A DNA stretch of 32,306 nt, taken from positions 1 through 32,306 of IMG/VR virus record IMGVR_UViG_3300025098_002309; one strand, written 5' to 3'. A program made the position numbers and the translations under genes. The stretch comes from a virus. This document shows, one piece after another, positions 5,683 to 13,904 of this stretch (positions are counted from its first letter, which is position 1; every line of letters begins with the position of its first letter). Below the pieces are notes generated by a model. That model worked only from the letters and a program-made list of their open reading frames with translations. It ran no database searches and was not told the DNA's origin.

Positions 5683-8600
5683 TTATGTATTTGCTAAACA
5701 GGTTGAACAATTAGGATATATATCACCTAAAGGTAACAGAGGATAAGATGAATTATATGTTATTAAATTAAATGGTTCCCAACAAGTATCTGTACTTGAT
5801 TCGTAATAAGAACAATATCCACAGAAATTATTTATATCACCGAACCAGTTTCTATAAGTTATAGTACCATAAGAAGGACAAGAACGAACTTCAATAGTGT
5901 ACCATTGGCCTGGCGATGGTGTAGGTGATGGTGTTGGAGTAGGCGTTGGCGTTGGAGTAGGAGATGGTGTAGGAGTTGGGGTAGCACATATACCTGTTCC
6001 TAACACATCAATTACCTCACCAGTCAGAGTACTTGATTCATATACTATATCTGTATTGATATCTCTGTAATACTCATAGAAATCAACGTTATTAGTTAGA
6101 GCAGAAGAATCATACATTATAGAACCAGTCGTTATAGGTCCGTTCGTATAAACAGTCTGTTGTCCAAAATTAGTACCACAAGTTTGTGTTGCTGCATCAT
6201 ATCCTCTCTGCATCGTGTACGATTGTACATTCGGTGTAGGTGTTGGTGTAGTAGGTGGTGTACATACTGATGATGTAATTTCACCGATAACCCAGCCACT
6301 TCCATCTCCGCCAGTACTACCACTCATGTGATATAGTTCATCTGCAGAATCATTATAAACCCAATTGTTTCCTGTAAAGATTGGATTAGTAAACGCTGCA
6401 TCTTCATAAATTACAGAACCAATCTGAGGTGCGTTCTGAGTATAGAATATTTCTGAATCATCACCACAAGTAATTGGTAGTGGAGAAGAAGTAGATGTAT
6501 AATCTTCACCTCTAAAGAATGATGATGTATAACAATCTACGCCTGTATCAACAAGAACTCCACCACTATATTCGTAGATACTTCTATCTAATGAAGATGT
6601 AGAAACAAATTCATTTGCTAATGGTGAGAATACTTGTGTTCTATCAAAGTTATCATAAAGAACAACACCACTATCACCCCAATTCTTGCCTGGATCCATG
6701 AACTTAGTAGTTGTAAGTGTTCCTGCACAAGCCTGATACTCATTGAATGAGTAGTGAATTGTTGCTGTGTTAGGATTACAAACTTGTGATTGAGTTGCGA
6801 ATATCTTACCTGTTGTATTCGGGTCATCCATTTCATAACCAAGACCTGTTGTTGTATCTACAACATAAATGTAGAAATCAAAGATATTAGTTAACGATGC
6901 ATCTTCGTAAATAAATTCTTCATATCCTGCTGGTGCTGTACCATTCCAAATCTGTGCGTGGTATAATGAACCTGTACCATCAGGGTTGTTACAAGCGTTA
7001 TCCCAAGAACTATATGCGTAAGATGCTGTGAATAGAGTTACAATAGGAGCTGGTGTTGGAGATGGTGTAGGTGTTGCTGGTGTACAGTAAGAAGAAGTAA
7101 TCTCTCCAATTACCCATCCACTACCATCACCACCAGTAGAACCACTCATTACATATAATTCATTTGCATCATCGTTGTAAACAAACTTCTCGCCTGTGAA
7201 GATTGGGTCAGTTAAATCAGCATCTGTAAAGATATTATCTCCAATTGATGCAGTATCTTGTAAGAAGAATGTTTCATCAGTATCACCACAGTAAGCTGGA
7301 GGTGGAGTAGTTGCCGTAGAATCCCATCCATCGAATGAGTTAACTGTGAAACATACATCAGTACCACTAGCAGATACACCTGTTGCTGTGTTGTAATAAA
7401 TTTGTCTTGGGTCTGAACCACTCTCAATAAATTTAATTTCAGTTGATGTTTGTCCATACCAAGAATATTCTAAGTTGATATCTTCGTAAAGAATAGTACC
7501 ATTAGATAAAGTAGAACCTGGCTCTGCATAAACAATATTAGTTACTGATTCTGCACAAGCATCATATTCGTTAAAGTCAATGTATAAGTTAAATACTTCT
7601 ACGTTACAAGCATCATCTAATAAATCTATTATCTGACCTGTTGTGTTAGGGTCTACAAACTCATATCCAATACCTGTTGCTTCATCAATAAAGAATTTGT
7701 AGAAATCAAATACATTTGTTGCAGCTGAATCTTCATATGCAATTGATGCAGATGTTATTTCTCCTCTTGTGTAAATCGTTACTTCATTAGAACTACTACA
7801 AGCACCTTGGTAATTAGAGTAATCAGCTAAACCAGTATAAGAGAATATTGGTAGAGGTGTTGCTGTTGGTACAGGTGTAGGAGTAGGTGTTACTGGTCCT
7901 GCTGTAGCCGTTGGCGTTGGAGTAGGAGATGGTACTGGTGTAGGTGTAGGTCCTAAATCACAACTATGAGAGAATGAATTAACTACTCTAAATTTTGTGA
8001 GTTCTTGAGTTCCACCATTATCAGTAAACATCTTAATTGAACCAGACATTGCAGTAATTGGAAATTCAGTTTCAATACCTGTATCTAATATAAACTCACC
8101 ACATGTCCAATCACAAGAACCAGTATCAATATATGAATAATAGAATTTACTATTAGGAGCTGGATTTGAACCGCTTACTATTAAATCTTGTGCTATAGTC
8201 TGACTCACATCATTTACACCCATAGTTACGGTATCTAATATATCAACTATATATCTATCTGTTGGACCAGTAGTACTTCCTGTAATACTTGGATACGCTC
8301 TACTTGAGAATAACATACCATTACCAGTACCACCACCTGATTGAGTCATTGTATTTGTTTGTTCACCACCTTCACAACAATTCCAATTAACTATAACAGT
8401 ACCATCAGAATTATTTCGAATTGAATATTGAACACATGGGTCAAGTATAGGTGTAGGAGAAGGAGTAGGTGTTGGTGTAGCTCCTGCAATTGCTTCAAAT
8501 GTAAAATCACAATCTAATTGAGTAGCATTAACAGAGAAATCACAATCAGGGTTATTCTGATAATAAGCTGGGAATAAACGAATAAGTTCTACTGTTACTA

Positions 8601-10794
8601 CATCATCTTTTACTACGTTTAATCCACTAATTTTATTTATTCTATATTGTTGGTCTTTAATAAAGATAATATCATTTAACTTTATATCCTTATACTCATC
8701 AGCTGAGAATAAGATATCGAGTGTTACTTTTCTGTTACCATCCCAATATAAAGAATCTATGTAAGTTTTCCAATAAACATCAAAGTTAGATTCAGTATTA
8801 CCCAAGTTTAGACCAGGTCCTACAAACTTAAAGTAGGTATTGTTAAAATGTAAATCAGCATCACCATCTCTTGCTGCTAAACCATTTACATTAGCAATAG
8901 TTCCAACTCTATCAAATCCACTAAGAATAGTTTTATCAGATGCATCATTACCAATTACTATTTGAGAGCCAGAAGGTAAACTATTATTTACTTTATATCC
9001 TAATCTTGGTTTAAACTTATAAGATTTTAATCCGTTATTATCAAACTTATATAAGTGTGGGAAACCAAATGATGAACCTAAATCAATATTGTATGTAGGA
9101 GTACCATCTGCTTTTTCAGAATCATAAATAAAAGGCCCACCTAATACTACGGGAGCAAATGAGTTTTTTATTTCTTGTTTACCTTGTGATACGTTATTAT
9201 CTGCAAGAACTCTTAAAGTACCATATTGGTAGTAAGGTTCACTTTCTTTTGCTTCTACTGAGAATCTATCATTATCATCTGCGTTACTAAACAACAATTC
9301 CGCAGGTTCTTCATCTACGGTGTGGTTTATTGCTACTCTCTCTGCTGTATCCCATTTATCAGTCCAATCTTTTTTCTCACCTTCTCTAATCCATTTATCA
9401 AACTGTTCAAACACAATTGTTCTATCTTCTGTTTCGTGAGGATAAACAATTAAGTTAAATTGTTTTATTAAACCAGTCAAGATATCAATAGATTTTAAAT
9501 CAGAAGGAAATTGTAATGACATATCAACGGTAGCTCCAACAAAGTTTGCAGGCGCTACTGTTACTTCTAATTTAGAATTAAATCCGATTAAATTTAAATT
9601 ATTGTATAGTGATGGAGTACCAGATAGTTGATAATAATCTACATACACCCATACATCTTCACTTGTAGAAGAATTCCAAGAACCACCTACATTCATTGTA
9701 AATGTTTGGAAACCATCTGTTGATTTGAATGAATTAGTTTGTGTTGCAATTACTGTTGAGGAAAAGGGGAAACTACCTCTTACTAATTTTAAATCTACTT
9801 GTACTTCACCTTGTGAGAATGACATTGGGTTAAAGAATCCAATCTGTGCAGCTGCTTCATAAGTTCCAACACCATCTGCTTCATAATACACATATCCTTG
9901 AGAACCACTTACATTAAATTTACCAACAGGATCTACTACAATAGTATTAGCAGCTAACTTCTCTCCAATTGCAGGACCTGATTGTGCTGATAGAACTTGA
10001 TTATAATCATTGATTGCATAACCAGTAGGTTGTTCTGAACCACTAACAACAATACCCATTTCTTCTTGCCCTTTAGGTAAAATCATTAAGTTAGAAAAAT
10101 TACCACTATTGATAAAATCACCAGAAGTTGAAAATCCTGCTTGAGCAGCAATTAAATCTAATACTGCTTTAGCTCTAACTGCAGGTAAGAATTGTTGAGG
10201 TTTAATCGGTGTTAAGGGATTATCAAAGTAAGTACCCGAACCACCATTTGAGAAACCATAAATAGGAAAGTTTCCTTGGTTCTCTGGATCATCTATTCCA
10301 TAATCTGCTAAAGGATAAAAAACATCACCATTTAATAAATTATTAGACCAAGAATCTATAATAGAGCCTGTATCTAAGGTGTGAGTATATTGAGACCAAT
10401 CAGCATCTTTGATAAGTTTGTTTTGGATAGCATCTTTAAACTGTACTACCTCATCAGTCATTGTACACTTATAGTTTACATATCCCTTCTCATCTTTGAT
10501 AACCTCTATAAGTTGTAATTGCCCTTTTAAGATAGTTTGAGAGTTAGATACTATCATACCATCAATCGTATTAGAAAAGGCTGGTACATCATCTGCTCCA
10601 ACGTTATAAGCGTGTTTAAAGAATGAGTTGTTAGTTTTAGTGCCAGGCAATGTAAAGTTTTGAGAACCAACACCGAAGAACTCTCCGATTTCAGTATTCT
10701 CAATAGCAGATACATCTAAACGAATAGGAGATTGGGATTCAATATCTAAATCGTAAGTTATATCTTCGTATATTACCCTTATTATAACACTCAT
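5683..10794 (-). CDS. Giant modular tail-tip/receptor-binding protein (1703 aa)
   Basis: The largest protein in the window. Residues 1 to about 765 form a non-repetitive region starting VIIRVIYEDITYDLDIES, likely the part that docks to the tail or baseplate. The rest is a chain of Cys-bearing domains joined by Pro/Thr/Ser linkers at about 770-780, 948-983, 1238-1249, 1510-1522 and 1603-1628. Two modules of about 275 residues (about 984-1238 and 1250-1512) are clear duplicates; both end with SGSTGGDGSGWVIGEITSS. A third partial copy follows before a C-terminal Cys-rich domain. The layout suggests a flexible, multi-domain adhesin that binds host surface. It sits four bases from the upstream 434-aa gene and five from the 269-aa gene. 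No protease, lyase or lysin motif is visible. Confidence 0.75.
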   Translation of the reverse strand: MSVIIRVIYEDITYDLDIESQSPIRLDVSAIENTEIGEFFGVGSQNFTLPGTKTNNSFFKHAYNVGADDVPAFSNTIDGMIVSNSQTILKGQLQLIEVIKDEKGYVNYKCTMTDEVVQFKDAIQNKLIKDADWSQYTHTLDTGSIIDSWSNNLLNGDVFYPLADYGIDDPENQGNFPIYGFSNGGSGTYFDNPLTPIKPQQFLPAVRAKAVLDLIAAQAGFSTSGDFINSGNFSNLMILPKGQEEMGIVVSGSEQPTGYAINDYNQVLSAQSGPAIGEKLAANTIVVDPVGKFNVSGSQGYVYYEADGVGTYEAAAQIGFFNPMSFSQGEVQVDLKLVRGSFPFSSTVIATQTNSFKSTDGFQTFTMNVGGSWNSSTSEDVWVYVDYYQLSGTPSLYNNLNLIGFNSKLEVTVAPANFVGATVDMSLQFPSDLKSIDILTGLIKQFNLIVYPHETEDRTIVFEQFDKWIREGEKKDWTDKWDTAERVAINHTVDEEPAELLFSNADDNDRFSVEAKESEPYYQYGTLRVLADNNVSQGKQEIKNSFAPVVLGGPFIYDSEKADGTPTYNIDLGSSFGFPHLYKFDNNGLKSYKFKPRLGYKVNNSLPSGSQIVIGNDASDKTILSGFDRVGTIANVNGLAARDGDADLHFNNTYFKFVGPGLNLGNTESNFDVYWKTYIDSLYWDGNRKVTLDILFSADEYKDIKLNDIIFIKDQQYRINKISGLNVVKDDVVTVELIRLFPAYYQNNPDCDFSVNATQLDCDFTFEAIAGATPTPTPSPTPILDPCVQYSIRNNSDGTVIVNWNCCEGGEQTNTMTQSGGGTGNGMLFSSRAYPSITGSTTGPTDRYIVDILDTVTMGVNDVSQTIAQDLIVSGSNPAPNSKFYYSYIDTGSCDWTCGEFILDTGIETEFPITAMSGSIKMFTDNGGTQELTKFRVVNSFSHSCDLGPTPTPVPSPTPTPTATAGPVTPTPTPVPTATPLPIFSYTGLADYSNYQGACSSSNEVTIYTRGEITSASIAYEDSAATNVFDFYKFFIDEATGIGYEFVDPNTTGQIIDLLDDACNVEVFNLYIDFNEYDACAESVTNIVYAEPGSTLSNGTILYEDINLEYSWYGQTSTEIKFIESGSDPRQIYYNTATGVSASGTDVCFTVNSFDGWDSTATTPPPAYCGDTDETFFLQDTASIGDNIFTDADLTDPIFTGEKFVYNDDANELYVMSGSTGGDGSGWVIGEITSSYCTPATPTPSPTPAPIVTLFTASYAYSSWDNACNNPDGTGSLYHAQIWNGTAPAGYEEFIYEDASLTNIFDFYIYVVDTTTGLGYEMDDPNTTGKIFATQSQVCNPNTATIHYSFNEYQACAGTLTTTKFMDPGKNWGDSGVVLYDNFDRTQVFSPLANEFVSTSSLDRSIYEYSGGVLVDTGVDCYTSSFFRGEDYTSTSSPLPITCGDDSEIFYTQNAPQIGSVIYEDAAFTNPIFTGNNWVYNDSADELYHMSGSTGGDGSGWVIGEITSSVCTPPTTPTPTPNVQSYTMQRGYDAATQTCGTNFGQQTVYTNGPITTGSIMYDSSALTNNVDFYEYYRDINTDIVYESSTLTGEVIDVLGTGICATPTPTPSPTPTPTPTPTPSPTPSPGQWYTIEVRSCPSYGTITYRNWFGDINNFCGYCSYYESSTDTCWEPFNLITYNSSYPLLPLGDIYPNCSTCLANT
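5911..5985 (-). repeat. Pro/Thr linker-coding repeat 5 of the 1703-aa protein
   Basis: This is the longest uninterrupted TPTP-type run in the protein, about 25 residues (1603-1628). It separates the last partial repeat module from the C-terminal Cys-rich domain. The plus strand carries many closely spaced GG pairs. Confidence 0.85.
6228..6265 (-). repeat. Pro/Thr linker-coding repeat 4
   Basis: A short linker (about residues 1510-1522, PPTTPTPTPN) closes the second 275-residue module of the 1703-aa protein. Confidence 0.75.
7047..7083 (-). repeat. Pro/Thr linker-coding repeat 3
   Basis: A short linker (about residues 1238-1249, ATPTPSPTPAP) sits exactly between the two duplicated 275-residue modules of the 1703-aa protein. 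Confidence 0.75.
7845..7953 (-). repeat. Pro/Thr linker-coding repeat 2
   Basis: A double linker of about 36 residues (about 948-983), with two TPTPTP runs separated by TATAGPV, precedes the first duplicated module of the 1703-aa protein. Confidence 0.8.
8454..8486 (-). repeat. Pro/Thr linker-coding repeat 1
   Basis: The first linker (about residues 770-780, TPTPTPSPTP) marks the boundary between the non-repetitive N-terminal part and the modular part of the 1703-aa protein. Confidence 0.75.
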
Positions 10795-10797
10795 ATC

Positions 10798-12102
10798 TTA
10801 ATTGTTAGGTCTATCGTTAGATAATTTGTATTCTATATTGTATTGAAATGCTTTCTGTAAGTTATTTGTTTTAGCAGTATATGATGAGTTCATAATGTTA
10901 ACAGGTATAAATGTTTTAGAAAGTTCAACTCCTAATCCCATATCTAAAGTATTATATTGTAAAAACACTTGTGGTGATTCAATTAGTTCTGTTACCAACT
11001 GAGCTTCATCGCCTGTTATAAAAGGTGTAGTGATTTGGTATCTATCATCAAACGATTGGTTGTAAGCTTCCTTACCTCTTCTATCATATGAGTTCGTGCC
11101 TGTTAGAGATGACCAAGGAATGTTTGTTTTCGTTATCTCATCTCTTGTAATGTTTGTATTTCTTCTTATTGGCAAGTTCATACCATAGTTTTCCCACAAT
11201 CCCCATTTGTTAACAAACAAAAAGTTTCTTCTTTCGTAATTGTTTGTACAAGGTTCTATTGTATAACACTTATCTATTGCAGTAGTTGCAGTATTCCTAA
11301 CTCTCATCCATGCTGCTTGATTTACTTGTGCTTGTGTAAAGAACCCACCATCAATCATATTTTGTGTACCAACAGGTAAGTAATTTAGATATCTTCCTGC
11401 AGAACTTCTTCCTAATGTTGTAGATGCTATTATAGAATTACTTGAATTATATAATTGTACAACTGTATTGTTATTTGATATATCTGTCTGTGCATCAAAG
11501 ACTGGTAAGAGTGCGTAATCATTTCTACCCATCTTATGATTTAAGGCTGATGCTTTATAAGTAGATGAAGGTAAAGAGGTCATCATATACTGACCAGAAT
11601 TGATATCAAAGTAATCACCAAAGTTCCAACCTCCACCAGCGCCAGTTGATATGCCTGGTGTAATATCTAATGCTCCTGCGAAAGCAGTATAAACTCCATT
11701 GATTACATTTGAGCCAGTAACGTTAGGTACTCCTATACCACCACTCCCATCATAAAGAGTTACTGATGAAGAAGGAGATGTACCATACTCCTCTCCTGCT
11801 GTTATTCTAAATTGTTGATACTCACCATCAGCTAATAAATTATCAATCTCAGTAATAGTTAGATAATCTGTTTGTGGAGTTATATACTCATCTACTACAT
11901 GAGCTACATCAAATACTGCTACGCCTGATGGATTAGCAAATTGTTTTATTCTTGTTCTTAATGTGTTATCAGGAAAAGTTCTTACATCTAACACATACTG
12001 ATATTGAAATTCATCTATGTTAGAACCACTAACCACAAATACCATTGGGTTCTTGGATACACTAACATAGGTTGGGTCTAAGGTTATATTTACTGAATTC
12101 AT
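10798..12102 (-). CDS. Structural tail protein (434 aa)
   Basis: No named family is recognised. The protein is rich in Ser, Thr, Asn and aromatic residues and in beta-strand-like segments, with Gly-rich loops (DGSGGIG, TGAGGGWNFG), as in distal tail or baseplate proteins. It has no signal peptide or membrane helix. A short sequence with two Cys (DKCYTIEPC, about 277-285) stands out. Its start overlaps the stop of the 150-aa gene by one base (TAATG) and its stop lies three bases before the 1703-aa gene, so it is translated with both. The position between tail-completion genes and the giant adhesin suggests a distal-tail or hub role, which is inference. Confidence 0.65.
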   Translation of the reverse strand: MNSVNITLDPTYVSVSKNPMVFVVSGSNIDEFQYQYVLDVRTFPDNTLRTRIKQFANPSGVAVFDVAHVVDEYITPQTDYLTITEIDNLLADGEYQQFRITAGEEYGTSPSSSVTLYDGSGGIGVPNVTGSNVINGVYTAFAGALDITPGISTGAGGGWNFGDYFDINSGQYMMTSLPSSTYKASALNHKMGRNDYALLPVFDAQTDISNNNTVVQLYNSSNSIIASTTLGRSSAGRYLNYLPVGTQNMIDGGFFTQAQVNQAAWMRVRNTATTAIDKCYTIEPCTNNYERRNFLFVNKWGLWENYGMNLPIRRNTNITRDEITKTNIPWSSLTGTNSYDRRGKEAYNQSFDDRYQITTPFITGDEAQLVTELIESPQVFLQYNTLDMGLGVELSKTFIPVNIMNSSYTAKTNNLQKAFQYNIEYKLSNDRPNN

Positions 12103-12554
12103 TATACTATTGCTCCGTTGGTTCTAAATATATCTAATATTAAGTTATCTATATCTTCTGCACCTGCTTCTAAAAGGGGTTGTTCTAAATTAGCAGAAGT
12201 TCTTACTACTGCTGTATTAATAAATGGTCTTGGTCTAAATCCTTTCTTTGCTATTGATTTTCTGACAGGGAATGGAAGAGGACCTCCAATAACAGATGAA
12301 CGAAATTGGCCAGGGTTAAAAAGAGATTCAGGGTTCTTTGGTTGTCTTACCTCTGTACCACTTACACCACTATCTTGGTAATATCCGTAATCTTCCATAC
12401 GAATAGTAAAGATTTCTTTTTGCTCATCATAATTTACACGAACGCTTCTACCTAACTCGCCTGTTTGAACTAAATCATTTTCGATGATACCATCTACCAA
12501 TGCTTCTTCCAAGACTCTTGCGTATTCCTTAAGTACTCCGTTTATTTTTTCCAT
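12102..12554 (-). CDS. Tail-completion protein, HK97 gp10-like
   Basis: The 150-residue product fits the HK97 gp10/neck family. It has an N-terminal helix, the VQTGELGRSVRV segment (about residues 29-40) that resembles the family's TG-LR-S signature, a YGYYQDSGVSG stretch (about 56-66), and near the C-terminus the RPRPFINTAV motif (about 107-116), which matches the usual RPF-P/I-ending. These proteins sit at the head-tail junction or tail end. It is linked to the downstream 434-aa gene by a TAATG overlap and overlaps the upstream 148-aa gene by one base. Its occurrence after the tail chaperone, rather than before it, departs from the usual siphophage order. Confidence 0.7.
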   Translation of the reverse strand: MEKINGVLKEYARVLEEALVDGIIENDLVQTGELGRSVRVNYDEQKEIFTIRMEDYGYYQDSGVSGTEVRQPKNPESLFNPGQFRSSVIGGPLPFPVRKSIAKKGFRPRPFINTAVVRTSANLEQPLLEAGAEDIDNLILDIFRTNGAIV

Positions 12555-13000
12555 TATGTTGGTATATCACAGTAAGTTATTCCACTTGCTGTTGATTCTA
12601 AATTAATTGTTGCTACCCATCCTGCTGCTTTATCACCAAAGGCTTCTATTAAAGGTACGATGTTTATAAATGACATATCGAAATCATACTGAACAGGCCC
12701 ATCTAATATGTAACCATAAACATCGTATATACCTTGTTCTGTATTTGAAAGAGATATTCTTCTATCGTTATCTGCTAGTTTAGGAACATCTAACGAATAA
12801 AACTCAAACGTTAAAGTTCTTACTCTACCATCTTGGCCTGTTAGACCAGGTGATGATAAGGGCCTCATAAAGAAAAGAGGATACCCTCTGTTAACTGCTG
12901 AATCTAAGTTATCTATTGAACCATGTCCGAACCCTTTGTAGAACTTATTCTCTCCTACCGCTAATTCAAATAAATTTACTATTTCTTGATAATTTATCAT
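12554..13000 (-). CDS. Probable tail terminator-like protein (148 aa)
   Basis: The family is not certain. The 148-residue product is a small mixed alpha/beta protein beginning INYQEIVNLFELAVGENKFY. It has a central LTFEFYSLDVPKLADND segment and a C-terminal strand pair, as in tail terminators and similar ring proteins. Neighbours support a tail role: it starts three bases after the stop of the frameshifted chaperone frame and ends overlapping the HK97 gp10-like gene. It has no SD motif at its start; translation is probably coupled to the frameshifted chaperone reading frame. Confidence 0.55.
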   Translation of the reverse strand: MINYQEIVNLFELAVGENKFYKGFGHGSIDNLDSAVNRGYPLFFMRPLSSPGLTGQDGRVRTLTFEFYSLDVPKLADNDRRISLSNTEQGIYDVYGYILDGPVQYDFDMSFINIVPLIEAFGDKAAGWVATINLESTASGITYCDIPT

Positions 13001-13003
13001 TTT

Positions 13004-13306
13004 TTATTTCCAACTATTTTGTTGTTGTACCCTTTTTTGTTCTCTTCTTTCTTCTTTGTTTATCTCTTCTTCCAATGATAAATAGTTTAACATCGTAACG
13101 AAGTTAACATCACTTACTCTTTTTTCTCCTGTAAGATTGAGGATTCCTCCATCTTTTGCGAGGTGGTAGAGTGTAAAGAACCATTGGTAGTGCTCAGCAA
13201 TTGATTTAGCTTCTTCTTCTCCTCCTCCGTCATCGTCTCGTATATTTTCTGGAAAGAGATTTCTAAATCTTTTGAGTATCTCAGACCTACGAACAAAAAA
13301 AAATTG
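13004..13306 (-). CDS. Frameshift extension of the tail assembly chaperone (-1 frame)
   Basis: This frame is open from upstream of the T9 run to TAA at 13004-13006. It has an ATG only by chance, inside the preceding gene (13360). It should be entered by a -1 shift at the T9 run, giving a fusion of residues 1-187 of the 247-aa protein plus 97 residues from this frame (284 aa). The extension contains AEHYQWFFTLYHLAKDGG and ends in a charged helix (EEEINKEERREQKRV). In lambda and many other phages such a fusion (gpGT) recruits the tape measure and tail tube during tail assembly. The 148-aa gene starts three bases after its stop, filling a gap that would otherwise be about 110 bases. Confidence 0.75.
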   Translation of the reverse strand, partial: QFFFVRRSEILKRFRNLFPENIRDDDGGGEEEAKSIAEHYQWFFTLYHLAKDGGILNLTGEKRVSDVNFVTMLNYLSLEEEINKEERREQKRVQQQNSWK

Positions 13307-13857
13307 TAAGCACCTAATGCTAGATTGATTGGAAGTGATTTGAATTGTTCTTTTCTCCACTCTCGTTTTTCTACATCGTAATCTTCTAATTTATAATACT
13401 TGAACAAAGATTCTGTCTTACCTAATGCGTATTTGTAATTAGATTTTATTTTCCACTCTAACCCATCGAACTTATGTTCTGTTATCGGTCTGTATAAGAT
13501 AGCTAACACTTCATTGATTTTATCTACACCATCTTTCATCCTTGCTTCTAAATCAATATACTCACCAGCAGACATCTTGTGTAAAGGTTGGAAACCCCAA
13601 GTTACTCCTTCCCATTCAAAGATTGGTAAGAACACAGGCTCTAACTCTGCTATTCTACTTTGTAAATCTTTGTATATCTGAAAAAGATAGTTAACTTTCC
13701 ATTTACCCACTTGTTCTTCTTTATAGCCTGAGATAGCAGATACTATTCTGATTATTCTTTGTGTTTGGGTTAAATGGTCTAACGTTCCAAAGTTTTGGTA
13801 TTGCTCTACCGTTATAACCTCTGGAATCTTTACCGTTACTAATTTTTTCTTGCTCAT
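13114..13857 (-). CDS. Tail assembly chaperone, unshifted form (247 aa)
   Basis: The 247-residue product is acidic to neutral and soluble, starting KKKLVTVKIPEVITVEQYQ, with motifs such as EWEGVTWGFQPLHKMSAGEY (residues about 84-103) and a helical C-terminal half. It overlaps the second frame by about 190 codable bases after a T9 run at codons 185-188, the arrangement of gpG-type tail chaperones. The unshifted form continues 60 residues past the slip site to TCTGLEKKE-like charged sequence before stopping at 13114. No SD precedes the start; a 14-base palindrome lies seven bases upstream. Unlike the usual order, the tape measure gene is not next door but about 17 kb away at the head end of the leftward region. 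Confidence 0.75.
   Translation of the reverse strand: MSKKKLVTVKIPEVITVEQYQNFGTLDHLTQTQRIIRIVSAISGYKEEQVGKWKVNYLFQIYKDLQSRIAELEPVFLPIFEWEGVTWGFQPLHKMSAGEYIDLEARMKDGVDKINEVLAILYRPITEHKFDGLEWKIKSNYKYALGKTESLFKYYKLEDYDVEKREWRKEQFKSLPINLALGAYNFFLFVGLRYSKDLEISFQKIYETMTEEEKKKLNQLLSTTNGSLHSTTSQKMEESSILQEKKE
13294..13305 (-). other. Predicted -1 frameshift slippery site (T9 run)
   Basis: Read on the minus strand, the site is AATTTTTTTTTG. In the 247-aa frame the codons are AAT TTT TTT TTG (185-188). Both T TTT TTT and T TTT TTG fit the X XXY YYZ rule for -1 slippage. Shifting here enters the long second frame at its Phe 22. Confidence 0.75.
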
Positions 13858-13863
13858 ATTGTT

Positions 13864-13877
13864 TATCTTATAAGATA
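13864..13877. promoter_or_regulatory. 14-base palindrome before the tail chaperone gene
   Basis: TATCTTATAAGATA is a perfect palindrome seven bases upstream of the chaperone start, in the 47-base gap after the terminase gene. It might be an operator or chance in AT-rich DNA. Confidence 0.25.
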
Positions 13878-13904
13878 TTATATTTTGTAATTAAATTTGG
13901 TATA

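Noticed and set aside
5119-8486. Regular repeats as a CRISPR array
   Set aside because: The repeats are hexamer-like codon runs in open frames encoding Pro/Thr linkers, with no unique spacers of constant length and no cas genes.
13307-13360. The second chaperone frame as an independent gene from the ATG at 13360
   Set aside because: The first 21 codons lie wholly inside the other frame with no ribosome site, and the slippery run gives a better explanation for entry.
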